64,000 bases of DNA from Peptostreptococcus anaerobius VPI 4330 = DSM 2949 (GCF_000381525.1 NZ_KB906606.1:71210-135209), one strand, 5' to 3'. Counted from the first letter of the stretch, positions 54,416 to 64,000 are shown. The notes: generated by a model not told the origin, from the sequence alone. A program made the numbers and translations.

Positions 54416-55546
54416 CTAATCTACCATCAAATCAACAAAAATGCTGTTTGAAACTTCCCTACCTTCTTGACCAAGTCTAAGTCTTCCATTATCAACTAAT
54501 AAAAGCCCCTTATCAATATAGTTTTTGACCTTGACCATAAAGTCATTTTCTTCCTTATCAGTTAAATATTTTGTAACCGTATCTAAGAGAATCCCCTCAT
54601 TTTTTCTAAGACCCAATATGATTTTTTCATTAAATCTATCTTTACTAGCTATGACTTCCTTAAATTCAATTGGCTTTTTCTTATTGTCTAAGTCTTCCAT
54701 ATAATCCTTCATATTTTTGGTGTTCGTATACCTTACATCACCAATAAAACCAGATGCACCTAGACCAAATCCATAATAGTTCAAGCAATCCCAGTATAGG
54801 ATATTGTGCTTGCATTCACAGCCTTCCTTGGCATAATTGGATATCTCATACTGATGGTAGCCTGAATCCTTTAATTTCTCGACAGTATACCTATACATAC
54901 TAATATAGGTATCTTCATCAAAGTCATTTAGCCTACCATCTTGGTACATCCTGTAAAATGTAGTCCCTTCTTCAATAATCAAAGAGTAGGCAGATATATG
55001 GTCCGGATTCATTGCCACTACCTTTTCAAGACTTTCTTTCCAGTCTTCAAGGGTCTGGCCCTCAAAGGCAAATATCAAATCCACATTTATATTTTCAAGG
55101 CCCTCCTGTCTAGCAAGCTCAAATGACTCTACAAATTGGTCCATATCGTGGATTCTACCCATGAATTTGAGATGCTTGTCCTGAACAGCCTGAAGTCCCA
55201 TACTCAAACGGTTGACTCCATGCTTTTTCATAGTCCTAAGCTTGTCCCTTGTCAAAGTTCCAGGGTTAGACTCTATAGTATACTCACATAGGCTTTCTAA
55301 ATTGACTTTCTTTTCTATGATCCCAAAAAGCCTGTCTAGTTGGTCTGGACTCAAAAGAGATGGGGTCCCACCGCCTATAAAGATACTATATATGTCTTCT
55401 TTTTTATCCATGTACAAGTCCATTTCCTTCTCTAGACTATCAAGATAGGAATTTATTTCTTCGTCTCTACCTACATACGATGTAAAATCACAGTAGTAGC
55501 ATTTTTTTGCACAAAATGGTATATGTATATATATTGCTTTGTTCAT
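54416..55546 (-). CDS. hemW: Radical SAM heme chaperone HemW
   Basis: The 376-residue product starts at the ATG at 55546 (MNKAIYIHIPFC, GAGG upstream); a longer frame to 55579 adds 11 residues. The cluster motif is CAKKCYYCDF, lacking the fourth cysteine of HemN, which favours HemW over coproporphyrinogen oxidase. GGGTPSLLS, SNPGTL and the HNILYWDCLNYYGFGLGASG region are typical. HemW is a heme-binding insertase in some bacteria; its role in an anaerobe is less clear. Confidence 0.9.
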   Translation of the reverse strand: MNKAIYIHIPFCAKKCYYCDFTSYVGRDEEINSYLDSLEKEMDLYMDKKEDIYSIFIGGGTPSLLSPDQLDRLFGIIEKKVNLESLCEYTIESNPGTLTRDKLRTMKKHGVNRLSMGLQAVQDKHLKFMGRIHDMDQFVESFELARQEGLENINVDLIFAFEGQTLEDWKESLEKVVAMNPDHISAYSLIIEEGTTFYRMYQDGRLNDFDEDTYISMYRYTVEKLKDSGYHQYEISNYAKEGCECKHNILYWDCLNYYGFGLGASGFIGDVRYTNTKNMKDYMEDLDNKKKPIEFKEVIASKDRFNEKIILGLRKNEGILLDTVTKYLTDKEENDFMVKVKNYIDKGLLLVDNGRLRLGQEGREVSNSIFVDLMVD

Positions 55547-55602
55547 TTTCACCTCATTTATCTCCTCAATACTCCTCATATACTATAATAATCTTTTATA
55601 CA

Positions 55603-55640
55603 AAAAAATCTATGCCAAATAGAAAATTGGCATAGATTAG
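55603..55640 (-). terminator. Terminator after the nitroreductase gene
   Basis: A perfect 12-bp stem AATCTATGCCAA/TTGGCATAGATT (55607-55618/55627-55638); on the minus strand it ends in a T-run. Confidence 0.85.
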
Positions 55641-55660
55641 TTTTATAATAAACTTGATAC

Positions 55661-56524
55661 TTATATATTACAATATCCAACAACCTTGTAGTTTGAAGGT
55701 ATCTTGTAATCCTTATCTAAGTTGTCAAATCCCCACTTAGAATCAAACATAGTAACATCTAGGATTACACCAAAGTATAGCATTACTATACCAGCATCAA
55801 TCTTGTTGATGTAGCTTCCTAAGTAGTTCTCACTGTCTATAGCAAGAACAACCTTGCCACCATCAACTATAAATCTCCATGGCTGCTTGTTAAGAGCTGA
55901 TGGAGCTAGTCTAGCATATGAAAATGCATCAAGTAAGGCTCTCTCTTCTAGAACTTCTACTGTAGCATTATTATTCCATTCATCTATAAATACCATTTCT
56001 TCTAGGGCTATTCTAGATGAACCAGTACCTTCAACCTTTATATCTGCCTTAGAGTAGTTATCTCCTGTTTTAACACTTGTTTCTACCTTTACACCACCAT
56101 TAGCTGCATATCCCATAGCTATTAGGGCTACGACTTCCTTGTCAGACTCTATTCCTAGTGCCTTCTTAACTGCATCCTGGTCGTTAAAAGTTACCCAACA
56201 AGAATTAAGACCTAGGTCTCTAGTCTTTAATACTGCTCTTTCGCCAACATATCCGGCATTTTCTATATAGTGGTCCTTATTTTCAGATAGTAATACTAGG
56301 TATGTAGGAGCCTTTACAGCTACTCCGTTATATCCAGCAACTCCATACAATCTCTTGTAGGCTTCTTCACCTTCAATAAATCTTGATTCAACTGCTATGT
56401 CAGCAACCAATTTCTTACATTCTAATATAAACTTTTCTACTTCTAATAGCTTTGCTGTCTCTACTGGCATATCCTTGAAGTCTCTTACAGACCTTCCATT
56501 AGCTATCAATGACTTATAATCCAT
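55661..56524 (-). CDS. Nitroreductase-family flavoprotein
   Basis: The 287-residue product begins MDYKSLIANGRSVRDFKDMP, the FMN-binding start of nitroreductases. It seems to hold two half-domains (about 1-150 and 170-287), the second with ARLAPSALNKQPWRFIV, as in the TM1586-like nitroreductase group. It likely reduces a small substrate with NAD(P)H and FMN; the natural substrate is unknown. It lies between cca and hemW as a separate gene. Confidence 0.85.
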   Translation of the reverse strand: MDYKSLIANGRSVRDFKDMPVETAKLLEVEKFILECKKLVADIAVESRFIEGEEAYKRLYGVAGYNGVAVKAPTYLVLLSENKDHYIENAGYVGERAVLKTRDLGLNSCWVTFNDQDAVKKALGIESDKEVVALIAMGYAANGGVKVETSVKTGDNYSKADIKVEGTGSSRIALEEMVFIDEWNNNATVEVLEERALLDAFSYARLAPSALNKQPWRFIVDGGKVVLAIDSENYLGSYINKIDAGIVMLYFGVILDVTMFDSKWGFDNLDKDYKIPSNYKVVGYCNI

Positions 56525-56547
56525 TACTCTACCTCCAAATGTTGTAA

Positions 56548-57840
56548 TTAATAAATATTTTTTAATATTTCTATTAACCTGTCTTTCTCATTATCAGATG
56601 GATTTTTTATTACGTGCTCTAACATTTCGTTTAAAAGATTACCTATCATAGGTCCCTTAGCCAAGTTATTCTCAACTATAAACCTACCATCTATTTTCAT
56701 CTGAGAAATAGAAAAACATTCTCCTGATTCTATTATATCATTATATACCCGAAAATATACATCAGCTTTCAGATTTTTTTGAATAATTTTTGCTAAAATA
56801 GCATTTTTCGCAAGTGATAAGTCGCCAAATCTGGACATAATTCTCTTAAGTCCTATCCTAAGGTCCCTTTCACCATGGGCAAACCCATCTTTTTCAAATA
56901 GGTATTCAAGGCTAGAATCATTCAAAAATCCATGTATTGCAAGGCTCTTATCTATATCCTTTTTCGAATACCTAAGAGATCTCATGGTCTCTTCTAGGTC
57001 CTGACCTTCCATATCCAAAAATAAGTAGGCTCTTTTAATATCCTGCAATAACAAATTGTCAATATTCCCAAAGTTAACTTCTATAAACTTATCCCCAAAT
57101 ATCTCATATAAGTGGTCAATCTTAGTAGATAAGCCTATATTTTCATCACTAGGTCTGTAGCCAAGAAAAAACTTATCAACAAATCCACCTAAGTTATTCA
57201 GGTTTTTAACCTTATTAGGATCAGATTCTATAATCTTTTCTAACTCATCATGTATCCTTTCTGCAGATATGAGATGGAGCCTTAGGGAGTTTTCTTCTAT
57301 ATATTTCTGCGTGCTTTCTTCTATTTGAAAACCTAGTTGGGCAGAAAACCTAATAGCCCTCATAATCCTCAAGGCATCTTCCTTGAATCTAAGGTCCGGA
57401 TTTCCCACACACCTAATAATCTTATTTTTTATGTCCTCAAGACCAGAAAACCTATCGACAAGTCCCCTGCTTGGACTATAGGCCATGGCATTGATTGTAA
57501 AGTCCCTCCTAGAAAGGTCATCCACAATATTTCTAGTGAACTCTACTGACTCAGGCCTCCTAGAATCAAGGTAATCGCCGTCAATCCTGTAGGTAGTCAC
57601 CTCATAGGCTTGACCACCTACTAGTACTGTAACTGTACCATGCTTTATGCCTGTAGGAATAGTCCTATCAAACATAGCTATAATATCTTCAGGAAGTGCA
57701 TCTGTGGTTATATCCCAGTCTTTTGGAGTCCTAGCCATGATGGAGTCTCTTACACATCCACCTACGACAAAGGCTTCAAAACCACATTCTTCAATTTTAT
57801 CCAAGATAAGGGCTGCTCCCTTATCAATCATAATCTCCAA
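56548..57840 (-). CDS. cca: CCA tRNA nucleotidyltransferase
   Basis: This 430-residue enzyme adds or repairs the tRNA 3' CCA. It has the class II nucleotidyltransferase motifs FVVGGCVRDSIM and DWDITTDA (the metal-binding DxD) and the RRDFTINAMAY and RIMRAIRFSAQLGF segments, then a helical C-terminal domain. The start is uncertain: TTG at 57840 has AGGAG at good spacing, while the ATG at 57831 has a GGAG only 3 bp upstream. The lepA stop lies 14 bp upstream of the TTG. Confidence 0.93.
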   Translation of the reverse strand: MEIMIDKGAALILDKIEECGFEAFVVGGCVRDSIMARTPKDWDITTDALPEDIIAMFDRTIPTGIKHGTVTVLVGGQAYEVTTYRIDGDYLDSRRPESVEFTRNIVDDLSRRDFTINAMAYSPSRGLVDRFSGLEDIKNKIIRCVGNPDLRFKEDALRIMRAIRFSAQLGFQIEESTQKYIEENSLRLHLISAERIHDELEKIIESDPNKVKNLNNLGGFVDKFFLGYRPSDENIGLSTKIDHLYEIFGDKFIEVNFGNIDNLLLQDIKRAYLFLDMEGQDLEETMRSLRYSKKDIDKSLAIHGFLNDSSLEYLFEKDGFAHGERDLRIGLKRIMSRFGDLSLAKNAILAKIIQKNLKADVYFRVYNDIIESGECFSISQMKIDGRFIVENNLAKGPMIGNLLNEMLEHVIKNPSDNEKDRLIEILKNIY

Positions 57841-57854
57841 AAAATCACTCCTAT

Positions 57855-59660
57855 TTACTCATCCAATTTAAGAACAGACATAAAGGCCTTCTGAGGAACT
57901 TCTACGCTACCAATCTGACGCATCCTCTTCTTTCCTTCCTTCTGCTTTTCAAGTAGCTTTCTCTTTCTAGAGATATCCCCTCCGTAACACTTGGCAAGTA
58001 CGTCTTTTCTATAGGCTGCTACAGTCTCCCTAGCTATTATCTTGTTACCTACAGCTGCCTGAATTGGAACTGGGAACTGGTGTCTAGGTATCTCGTCCTT
58101 TAATTTTTCGCACATTGCCTTACCTCTTACAAAGGCTCTTGTCTCATGTATTATAAAGCTTAGGGCATCTACCTGCTCCTTGTTGATAAGTATATCCATC
58201 TTTACAAGGTCAGATACCACATAACCCTTCATTTCGTAGTCTATTGAACCGTAACCCCTTGTTCTAGACTTAAGGGCGTCGAAGAAGTCATATATTACTT
58301 CATTTAGTGGCAATTCATAGTGAAGCATTACCCTTGTATCATCTATATACTCCATATTCTTCATAGTACCACGTCTTTCCTGGCACAGCTCCATTACAAC
58401 TCCTACATAGTCCTTAGGTACTATTATATCTGAATTTACTATTGGTTCTTCTATAGTAGATATCTCAGCAGGGGCTGGTAGGTTGGCTGGGTTCTGTATC
58501 ATCAAGACTTCACCATCTAATTTTGTCACCCTGTATATAACAGATGGAGCTGTTGTGATTATATTTAGGTCAAACTCTCTTTCAAGTCTCTCCTGGATAA
58601 TCTCCATATGAAGTAGTCCTAGGAAGCCACATCTAAAACCAAAGCCAAGTGCTGCTGATGATTCAGATTCAAACTCTAGGGCAGCATCATTTATCTGTAG
58701 TTTTTCTAGGGCATCCCTAACATTTTCATACTTTTCGCCTTCTCCTGGATAGATACCACAGTATACCATAGGTGTAGCCTTCTTGTAGCCTGGTAGAGGG
58801 GCATCCGTCCTATTGTTAGCATCAGTTATAGTATCACCCACACGACAAGACCTGATGTCTTTTATACTGGCCGCTATATATCCAACGTCACCAGCAGTCA
58901 AATCTTCAAGGGCTGTAGCATTAGGTGCCATAACACCAACTTCAGTAACCTCAAACTTCTTCTTACTGTTCATCATCTCTATTGTCATGCCTTTTTTAAC
59001 AGTACCCTCAAATACCCTCACATAGGCTACAACACCCTTGTAGGCATCATAGTATGAGTCGAATATCAAGGCCTTAAGTGGTGCCTCAGAGTCACCTACA
59101 GGGGCTGGTATATCGTTTACTATAGCCTCTAGTACATCTTCTGTATTTATATCGTTCTTGGCAGATACAAGTGGTGCATCTGAACAGTCAAGTCCTATCA
59201 GGTCTTCTATTTCCGTCTTAACATAGTCAGGTCTAGCACTGGGTAGGTCTATCTTGTTTATCACTGGCAGTATCTCAAGGTCCTGTTCTAGGGCTAGGTA
59301 TACATTGGCTAGGGTCTGAGCCTCTACCCCCTGGGCAGCATCTACAACCAGTAGGGCTCCCTCACAGGCAGCTAGAGATCTTGAAACTTCATAGTTAAAG
59401 TCTACATGACCTGGAGTATCTATTAGATTTAGGTGGTATATTTCACCATCCTTGGCCTTATACTTTAGCCTCACATTCTGAAGCTTTATAGTTATTCCTC
59501 TTTCACGTTCGAGGTCCATATTATCTAATAGCTGAGACTTCATATCTCTTTCAGATACTAGTCCAGTCTTTTGGATCAGCCTATCTGCCAAAGTTGATTT
59601 ACCATGATCTATATGAGCAATAATGCTAAAATTTCTAGTTCTACTTTGTCTATTTGTCAA
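57855..59660 (-). CDS. lepA: Elongation factor 4
   Basis: LepA is a ribosomal GTPase related to EF-G that affects initiation and 30S biogenesis. The 601-residue product has the G1 motif [22 protein letters not shown] and NKIDLPSA, and the unique C-terminal domain with [20 protein letters not shown]. The start is TTG, 5 bp after AGGAGGAG. The family length (about 600) fits exactly. Confidence 0.97.
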   Translation of the reverse strand: MTNRQSRTRNFSIIAHIDHGKSTLADRLIQKTGLVSERDMKSQLLDNMDLERERGITIKLQNVRLKYKAKDGEIYHLNLIDTPGHVDFNYEVSRSLAACEGALLVVDAAQGVEAQTLANVYLALEQDLEILPVINKIDLPSARPDYVKTEIEDLIGLDCSDAPLVSAKNDINTEDVLEAIVNDIPAPVGDSEAPLKALIFDSYYDAYKGVVAYVRVFEGTVKKGMTIEMMNSKKKFEVTEVGVMAPNATALEDLTAGDVGYIAASIKDIRSCRVGDTITDANNRTDAPLPGYKKATPMVYCGIYPGEGEKYENVRDALEKLQINDAALEFESESSAALGFGFRCGFLGLLHMEIIQERLEREFDLNIITTAPSVIYRVTKLDGEVLMIQNPANLPAPAEISTIEEPIVNSDIIVPKDYVGVVMELCQERRGTMKNMEYIDDTRVMLHYELPLNEVIYDFFDALKSRTRGYGSIDYEMKGYVVSDLVKMDILINKEQVDALSFIIHETRAFVRGKAMCEKLKDEIPRHQFPVPIQAAVGNKIIARETVAAYRKDVLAKCYGGDISRKRKLLEKQKEGKKRMRQIGSVEVPQKAFMSVLKLDE

Positions 59661-59782
59661 TTGAGCTCCTCCTTTTTCTTAAAATTTACATAAACTATCA
59701 CCTTATATTTTACTTTAATTTGAGTGCAAGGTAAATACAGACTTACAAAAAAATATTTTTTTGTTAAAATTCATTATATAAC

Positions 59783-59811
59783 TTGATTTTTAAGTGAAGT
59801 TCTGTTAAAAT
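59783..59811 (+). promoter_or_regulatory. Promoter of rpsT
   Basis: TTGATT (59783-59788), 17-bp spacer, TAAAAT (59806-59811), about 50 bp before the start codon. Confidence 0.65.
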
Positions 59812-59859
59812 GGTGTATGTTGATTATGAATTTAGAACATATATAGGGAGGTGAAATAT

Positions 59860-60126
59860 ATGGCAAATATTAAGTCTGCTAAGAAGAGAATTAGTGTTAT
59901 CGAAAAGAAGACTGCTCTAAACAGAGTTAGAAAGTCTCAGATAAAGACTGCTATAAAGAGATTTGATGATGCAGTAGTTGCAGGTAACAAGGAAGAAGCT
60001 CAGGCTAAATTCCAGACAGCTCAGAAGAAAATATATCAGGTAGCTTCAAAGGGAACTATCCATAAAAATGCTGCTGATAGAAAGGTTTCTAAGCTAGCTA
60101 ATAGATTAAACGCTATGAACGCTTAA
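59860..60126 (+). CDS. rpsT: 30S ribosomal protein S20
   Basis: S20 binds 16S rRNA early in 30S assembly. The 88-residue helical, Lys-rich product starts at the ATG at 59860 (MANIKSAKKRI) with GGGAGGTG upstream; a GTG at 59851 is part of that RBS. It ends LANRLNAMNA. It is divergent from lepA and has its own promoter. Confidence 0.97.
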   Translation: MANIKSAKKRISVIEKKTALNRVRKSQIKTAIKRFDDAVVAGNKEEAQAKFQTAQKKIYQVASKGTIHKNAADRKVSKLANRLNAMNA

Positions 60127-60317
60127 TTAAGTTAATACTCTAGTATCGACGGGTACTAGTGATAATTGTGACAACGCAATGTATAGATTATTCTTGTGTG
60201 TCAAACGTTTGAAAATACTAAGAATGTTTTTGGTTATATGTTATCTATTTCATAGATATATAGATCGGATTCATACACGGACTATGGTTACCATATGTCC
60301 GTTTTTTCATGCAAATT
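60127..60317 (+). terminator. rpsT 3' region with terminator
   Basis: After rpsT comes about 150 bp with a short CTAGTA/TACTAG stem-loop near 60139-60160, then CGGACTATGG...ATATGTCCG at 60278-60300 followed by TTTTTT, which should end rpsT transcription. The stretch between them (60160-60275) shows no coding frame. Confidence 0.65.
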
Positions 60318-60380
60318 AAGAGGTCTGAGGACTTGATATATACTTGCAAGCAAGTTTATATCAAAATCATCAGACCTCTT
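60318..60380 (-). terminator. Long hairpin after holA
   Basis: About 28 bp of imperfect stem (AAGAGGTCTGAGGACTTGAT at the left, ATCATCAGACCTCTT at the right) form one of the longest hairpins in the window. It follows the holA stop codon by about 60 bp and is a plausible terminator, although the T-run on the minus strand is weak. Confidence 0.6.
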
Positions 60381-60443
60381 TTATTTAATTTTTCATTTTT
60401 ATTTACTAGCTTAGTTACAATACTTGATTATAAATTTACTACT

Positions 60444-61475
60444 TTATTTGCAATACTTGGCTATAAATATCTCCAGTGATAGCCTATCTCCTATCAAACC
60501 CTGTTTTATCATATAGTCAGAGTCAGACAGATAGTTTATCATATCCACAAGAATCTCTTCGCTAAAGTTATTAGCCTGCCTAGATAGCTTATTTACAACA
60601 AAACTCGGCATACCCATATTATCCCTTATAATATTATAGGGCATCCTCTCCTTTTGCATCCTCTTGATTTGTATGATATTGTAGACTTGCCTAGTTATAA
60701 GAAAGATTATACCTAGACCGGACTCTCCCGAATCTATCATATCCTCTAGTAGTTTTAAAGACATCTTTGAGTTTTTTGATGACATATAATCGAGAAACTT
60801 GAATACGTCGTTTTCTACCTTGTCCTTCATCATTTGGTCTATTATAGGCTTGTCTACCCTACCTGCATCTCCAACAAATACGCATAACTTTTTGATTTCA
60901 TTCTCAAGGTCCATAAGGTTCATATCAGACTTCTTGTCACTATAACCAGACATCTCTACCATATAGGCTATGACTGAGTTTTCTATATTGACCCTGTACT
61001 TATTAAATATCTGCCTCGACCAATTGAGCAGCTGAACATCTTCAAGTTTTTTGAGTTCTACCATATTGGCAAACTTTCTTAGCTTCTTGAAAAATGACCT
61101 TCTAGTATCAACTTCTTCATACTGGGCAAATACTATCAAACTGGTCTCAGGGGCAGACCCTAGTATCTCAATCAACTTCTTTTCATCATTGTCGTTAAAG
61201 TTCTTCTTTCTACCCTTAAATAACTCAAAGTCCTTGATTATAATATACCTTCTCTCATCCATAAAAGGAAGAGTCTCAACTGCAGATTGGATCATGTCTA
61301 TATTTGTTTCCTTACCATCTATAATGACCTGGTTAAAATCCAAAGTCGCAGGATTGGCCAAAGCCTTGAACTTATCTTCTAGTTCTTTTATCAGATATAT
61401 CTCTTTTCCATAAAGGACATATATCTTGTCTAAATCATTCTTATCAAGTTGTTGAATCAATTCTTCCCTTTTCAT
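60444..61475 (-). CDS. holA: DNA polymerase III delta subunit
   Basis: HolA is the wrench that opens the sliding clamp in the clamp loader. The 343-residue product has the family start (YVLYGKEIYLIKELEDKFKA), the middle PFMDERRYIIIKDFELF and the helical C-terminal collar (GLGIIFLITRQVYNIIQIKR). The length is normal. It follows comEC, the common arrangement in Firmicutes. Confidence 0.93.
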   Translation of the reverse strand: MKREELIQQLDKNDLDKIYVLYGKEIYLIKELEDKFKALANPATLDFNQVIIDGKETNIDMIQSAVETLPFMDERRYIIIKDFELFKGRKKNFNDNDEKKLIEILGSAPETSLIVFAQYEEVDTRRSFFKKLRKFANMVELKKLEDVQLLNWSRQIFNKYRVNIENSVIAYMVEMSGYSDKKSDMNLMDLENEIKKLCVFVGDAGRVDKPIIDQMMKDKVENDVFKFLDYMSSKNSKMSLKLLEDMIDSGESGLGIIFLITRQVYNIIQIKRMQKERMPYNIIRDNMGMPSFVVNKLSRQANNFSEEILVDMINYLSDSDYMIKQGLIGDRLSLEIFIAKYCK

Positions 61476-61572
61476 ATACGCCCTCCTCTACAAAAAATAC
61501 ACCCTGCTACACAAAAATATACCCTTTAAATATATTTTACCATATACCCACCCTTTATAGTAGTTTATACCT

Positions 61573-63033
61573 TTAAATATGTTCCACAACTTCTTCTTTG
61601 ACCAAATAAAGCTCTCTTGTATACTTGCCCTTTTCTATATAATAATAGTCTAGATAAATGGCTAATCCTACAACTATTATATAGTATGTCAGCAACTTGA
61701 ATAGACTTGGATCCCTAACATCAATATTATTTACCCCATAATCACCAATCCTCTTGAGTAGGACCATGACTAGGTCTATTATACTTGAATTGATATAAGC
61801 CAGTATTGAGTATATGGGTATGTTGATATAGTATGTGATTATAGATAGCATATCAAGGCATATAATAAGGGCCATCATAGGAAGGATGACCAAGTTTCCT
61901 AAGACACCCATTGTAGACACAGTCTCAAATTTATAGAGGACCAGGGGACTAGTAAATATAGCTACAGAGATTGATCCAGCAAGTATATCGGAATATACAT
62001 ACTGCTTGATATACTTTGTAAATATAGCGAGGTACAGCATGGCCAAAAAACTCAGTTCAAATGATATATTATATATGATATATGGATTTTGCAATACCAT
62101 AATACTGGCTATAATAAATAGTATATTTATAAGGTCCACCTGCCTAAAGACAAAAAATCCCAAACAAGATAGGATAGTCATCAAAATAGCCCTACTTATG
62201 GAAGGCCCTCCCCCTACTAGACAATTATAAAATAAGAGAAAGACACAAAGAATAGACAAGCGCTTGATAGAATTGATCTTACCTACAAATATCAAAATTA
62301 TACCGCATATTATACCTACATGGAGTCCTGATACAGCCATGACATGACTTGTACCAGAGTCAGAGAATATATACTTGTCTTCATCTTTAAGGGTAGTCTT
62401 ATCGGCTACCAGGACAGCATTTAGTATATCGGAGTTTTTCTTGTATAAGGTCCTATTGCTATCAATTATATATTTTTTGATTCTCCCTATTAACCTATAA
62501 GCTGGGTTTTCTGACACCTTATTCATATCGCTGATCCTGATATATTTCTTACATCCCTTAGATCTTAGGTGCCTACCATAGTTAAAATCCCCAATGTAAA
62601 AATCATCAAGATCCTCTTCAAGGCCCAAAACTAGAACCCTATCACCTATCTGACAGTCTCTTGACTTGTTCTTATAATTGTTCTTGTACTTCATCTTGAC
62701 AGCTATAAAGTCGTCAAACCAGTACTCTACAGTTTTTTTCTTAATGATTATATTTTTTACCGTACCTCTTGCTTGGACTTTGGGAGAATATCTCTTTTTA
62801 GAATTATTTTTATTATCTCCCCGATAGTTTTCTTTATAATTGTTTTTGTGGTTGTTTTTATAATTGTTTTTATAGTTGCTTTTGTAGTTGATTTTATACC
62901 TATCTTTGTGGACTCCTTCATATCTTGCATCAAAAGCCTCCCTTGCATAAAACTGACTTATATCATCTTTGATAATTGGTCCAGCCTTTACAAATAATAC
63001 CAAACAAAACAGGAATATACCCCATCTTCTCAT
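61573..63033 (-). CDS. comEC: ComEC/Rec2-type competence membrane protein, short form
   Basis: ComEC is the channel for single-stranded DNA during transformation. The 486-residue product has the competence core from about residue 210: NAVLVADKTTLKDEDKYIFS, DSGTSHVMAVSGLHVGIICG and seven to nine transmembrane segments. It stops after the membrane core and lacks the C-terminal metallo-beta-lactamase domain of full-length ComEC (usually 700 to 800 residues). The N-terminal OB-like region is interrupted by a low-complexity stretch (about 47-80) of repeated KNNYK-type units. No separate MBL gene is next to it. Whether it works in DNA uptake is open. Confidence 0.85.
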   Translation of the reverse strand: MRRWGIFLFCLVLFVKAGPIIKDDISQFYAREAFDARYEGVHKDRYKINYKSNYKNNYKNNHKNNYKENYRGDNKNNSKKRYSPKVQARGTVKNIIIKKKTVEYWFDDFIAVKMKYKNNYKNKSRDCQIGDRVLVLGLEEDLDDFYIGDFNYGRHLRSKGCKKYIRISDMNKVSENPAYRLIGRIKKYIIDSNRTLYKKNSDILNAVLVADKTTLKDEDKYIFSDSGTSHVMAVSGLHVGIICGIILIFVGKINSIKRLSILCVFLLFYNCLVGGGPSISRAILMTILSCLGFFVFRQVDLINILFIIASIMVLQNPYIIYNISFELSFLAMLYLAIFTKYIKQYVYSDILAGSISVAIFTSPLVLYKFETVSTMGVLGNLVILPMMALIICLDMLSIITYYINIPIYSILAYINSSIIDLVMVLLKRIGDYGVNNIDVRDPSLFKLLTYYIIVVGLAIYLDYYYIEKGKYTRELYLVKEEVVEHI

Positions 63034-63168
63034 TGCCGCCTCCTATAAAATATTCTTATATTTATATAGGCAGGTTCAAAATATTGTCAACCATTAGCCT
63101 TGTATATTTGCTAAAAATCCCAACAAAAAAAGGACCATGAAATCACTCACAGTCCTACCAATTACTCT

Positions 63169-64000
63169 TTAAACATATTCATTAATATGATTATTTTCAA
63201 CAGCCAAATTCAATATTTTCTTCAAACTATTTAGTGTCTCAACATCCTTTCCACTCAAGAATGCGACTTCTCTTATAGACCTATAAGAAAATATCAAACT
63301 GCCTAGATGGCTAATGTCTATACTCAGGTCATAGCTTTCATCATCATTCAACCTTCTAAGCCTTACATTAGCATCTTCTGTATATATTTCAAAGACCCCC
63401 CTGTTGTTGTCCAGGTAGTCGTCTTCTACTCTCAAATAAAATTTTTCTTGTGAATCCGATTTAATAGCCAGCCTCTCAATCAAGGACTCAAAATCTATAA
63501 TCCTAGCCATCATAAAATTTTTAATCTCACATATGGCGTCCTTCGGATTGTCAAGCATAGACATTATCGGATCTGACATAGCAAGGTAAATAACTACCTT
63601 CTTGGCCTGGGTATTGTGGTTAAATACAAACTTTAGGACGGACTCATAAGCCTGCCTATCCCTATAATAAAGCTCTCTCACCGTAAATACGCCAGAATCT
63701 ATACTATACACTATATATGCAACTGGTGTCAAGCCCCTATATGCTATATATATATGACCACCATCTATATCCATCTCCTCTACTAGGTCCCTAAAGTAGT
63801 CCTCATTCCTAATAGCATAGGCATTTTGCTGACTGCAGAAACCATCGTATATAGACTTTAGTTGACTTGCTTGGTCACTTGTAGCCCTCGAAAACTTGTC
63901 TTGAAGTTTAAATTTCCTAAGGGAGAATATATCCAGTTCTACCTTTTTCATATCATAGGCATTTGTATAGCCAAACTTAGTATAGAGCCTAAAATCTATA
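63169..64000 (-). CDS. GNAT-family acetyltransferase, 5' end outside window
   Basis: The frame runs through the right edge without a stop: upstream of the internal Met at 63951 the codons read RLYTKFGYTNAYD, a typical end of the GNAT fold, so the true start is beyond 64000. The following part (second GNAT-like segment with HIYIAYRGLTPVAYIVYSID) and the C-terminal FEIYTEDANVRLRRLNDDES sterol-carrier-like region match Eis-type acetyltransferases. The substrate is unknown. It stands upstream of comEC with a 135-bp gap. Confidence 0.75.
   Translation of the reverse strand, partial: IDFRLYTKFGYTNAYDMKKVELDIFSLRKFKLQDKFSRATSDQASQLKSIYDGFCSQQNAYAIRNEDYFRDLVEEMDIDGGHIYIAYRGLTPVAYIVYSIDSGVFTVRELYYRDRQAYESVLKFVFNHNTQAKKVVIYLAMSDPIMSMLDNPKDAICEIKNFMMARIIDFESLIERLAIKSDSQEKFYLRVEDDYLDNNRGVFEIYTEDANVRLRRLNDDESYDLSIDISHLGSLIFSYRSIREVAFLSGKDVETLNSLKKILNLAVENNHINEYV

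Noticed and set aside
62757-62997. Overlapping frames on both strands in the comEC repeat region
   Set aside because: They arise from the repeated 12- to 15-bp units and have no RBS; the ComEC frame continues cleanly through them.

Overview
The window is AT-rich DNA from an anaerobic, amino-acid-fermenting Firmicute, most likely close to the Peptostreptococcaceae (Peptostreptococcus or Filifactor-like). The evidence is a selenocysteine-dependent glycine reductase operon, several secreted proteins with C. difficile-type CWB2 cell-wall-binding repeats, and the Gram-positive gene order rnc-smc-ftsY-ylxM-ffh-rpsP-khpA-rimM-trmD. The family assignment is inference; nothing here fixes the genus. 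Nearly all genes lie on the minus strand.

Layout. 1-300: the right end of an IS200/IS605-family element (tnpA 3' end and terminal hairpins), inserted into a secreted surface-protein gene. 148-8081: two large surface proteins. 8490-8940: RNase P RNA and its terminator. 8981-9757: a membrane-anchored glucosaminidase. 9877-14476: a polyamine transport operon (regulator-potA-potB-potC-potD) with a clear promoter and twin operator. 14534-14652: seven 17-bp tandem repeats. 14727-16346: a three-repeat CWB2 protein. 16591-18058: a split ThrE-type exporter. 18186-20576: hemB and a Gate-domain permease. 21065-31660: the trmD-to-rnc housekeeping block, followed by efp. 32424-37358: a second surface and cell-envelope region (two CWB2 proteins, one with a CAP domain, a PIG-L deacetylase, a decayed wall-binding gene and a small membrane protein). 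37521-45020: a DMT exporter, polC, an MBL hydrolase and a double flavodoxin-like protein. 45203-54201: the glycine reductase operon. 54416-64000: hemW, nitroreductase, CCA-adding enzyme, lepA, rpsT, holA, a short ComEC and a partial GNAT protein.

How the genes work together. The best-defined system is the Stickland glycine reductase unit, read on the minus strand: promoter, glycine riboswitch, terminator, then grdX-trxB-trxA-grdE-grdA-grdB-grdC-grdD. Two in-frame UGA codons (grdA residue 45, grdB residue 350) encode selenocysteine; without recoding, both genes look broken. Thioredoxin reductase and an atypical GCEPC thioredoxin supply electrons, GrdE/GrdB activate glycine, GrdA carries the carboxymethyl selenoether and GrdC/GrdD release acetyl phosphate. 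The intergenic spacers of this operon carry unusual repeats and hairpins.

A second theme is repeat-driven change: 17-bp x7, 34-bp x3 covering the ftsY stop codon, 45-bp x2 covering the thrE start, 25-bp x3 before trxB, a dispersed palindrome at two convergent gene ends, and Lys/Asn-rich expansions inside two envelope proteins. I found no tRNA, rRNA, CRISPR array or phage module, and no clearly new multi-gene system. The most promising unexplained signals are the A-rich repeat spacer in the grd operon, the shared operator-like motifs at the pot and ylxM promoters, and the short ComEC.
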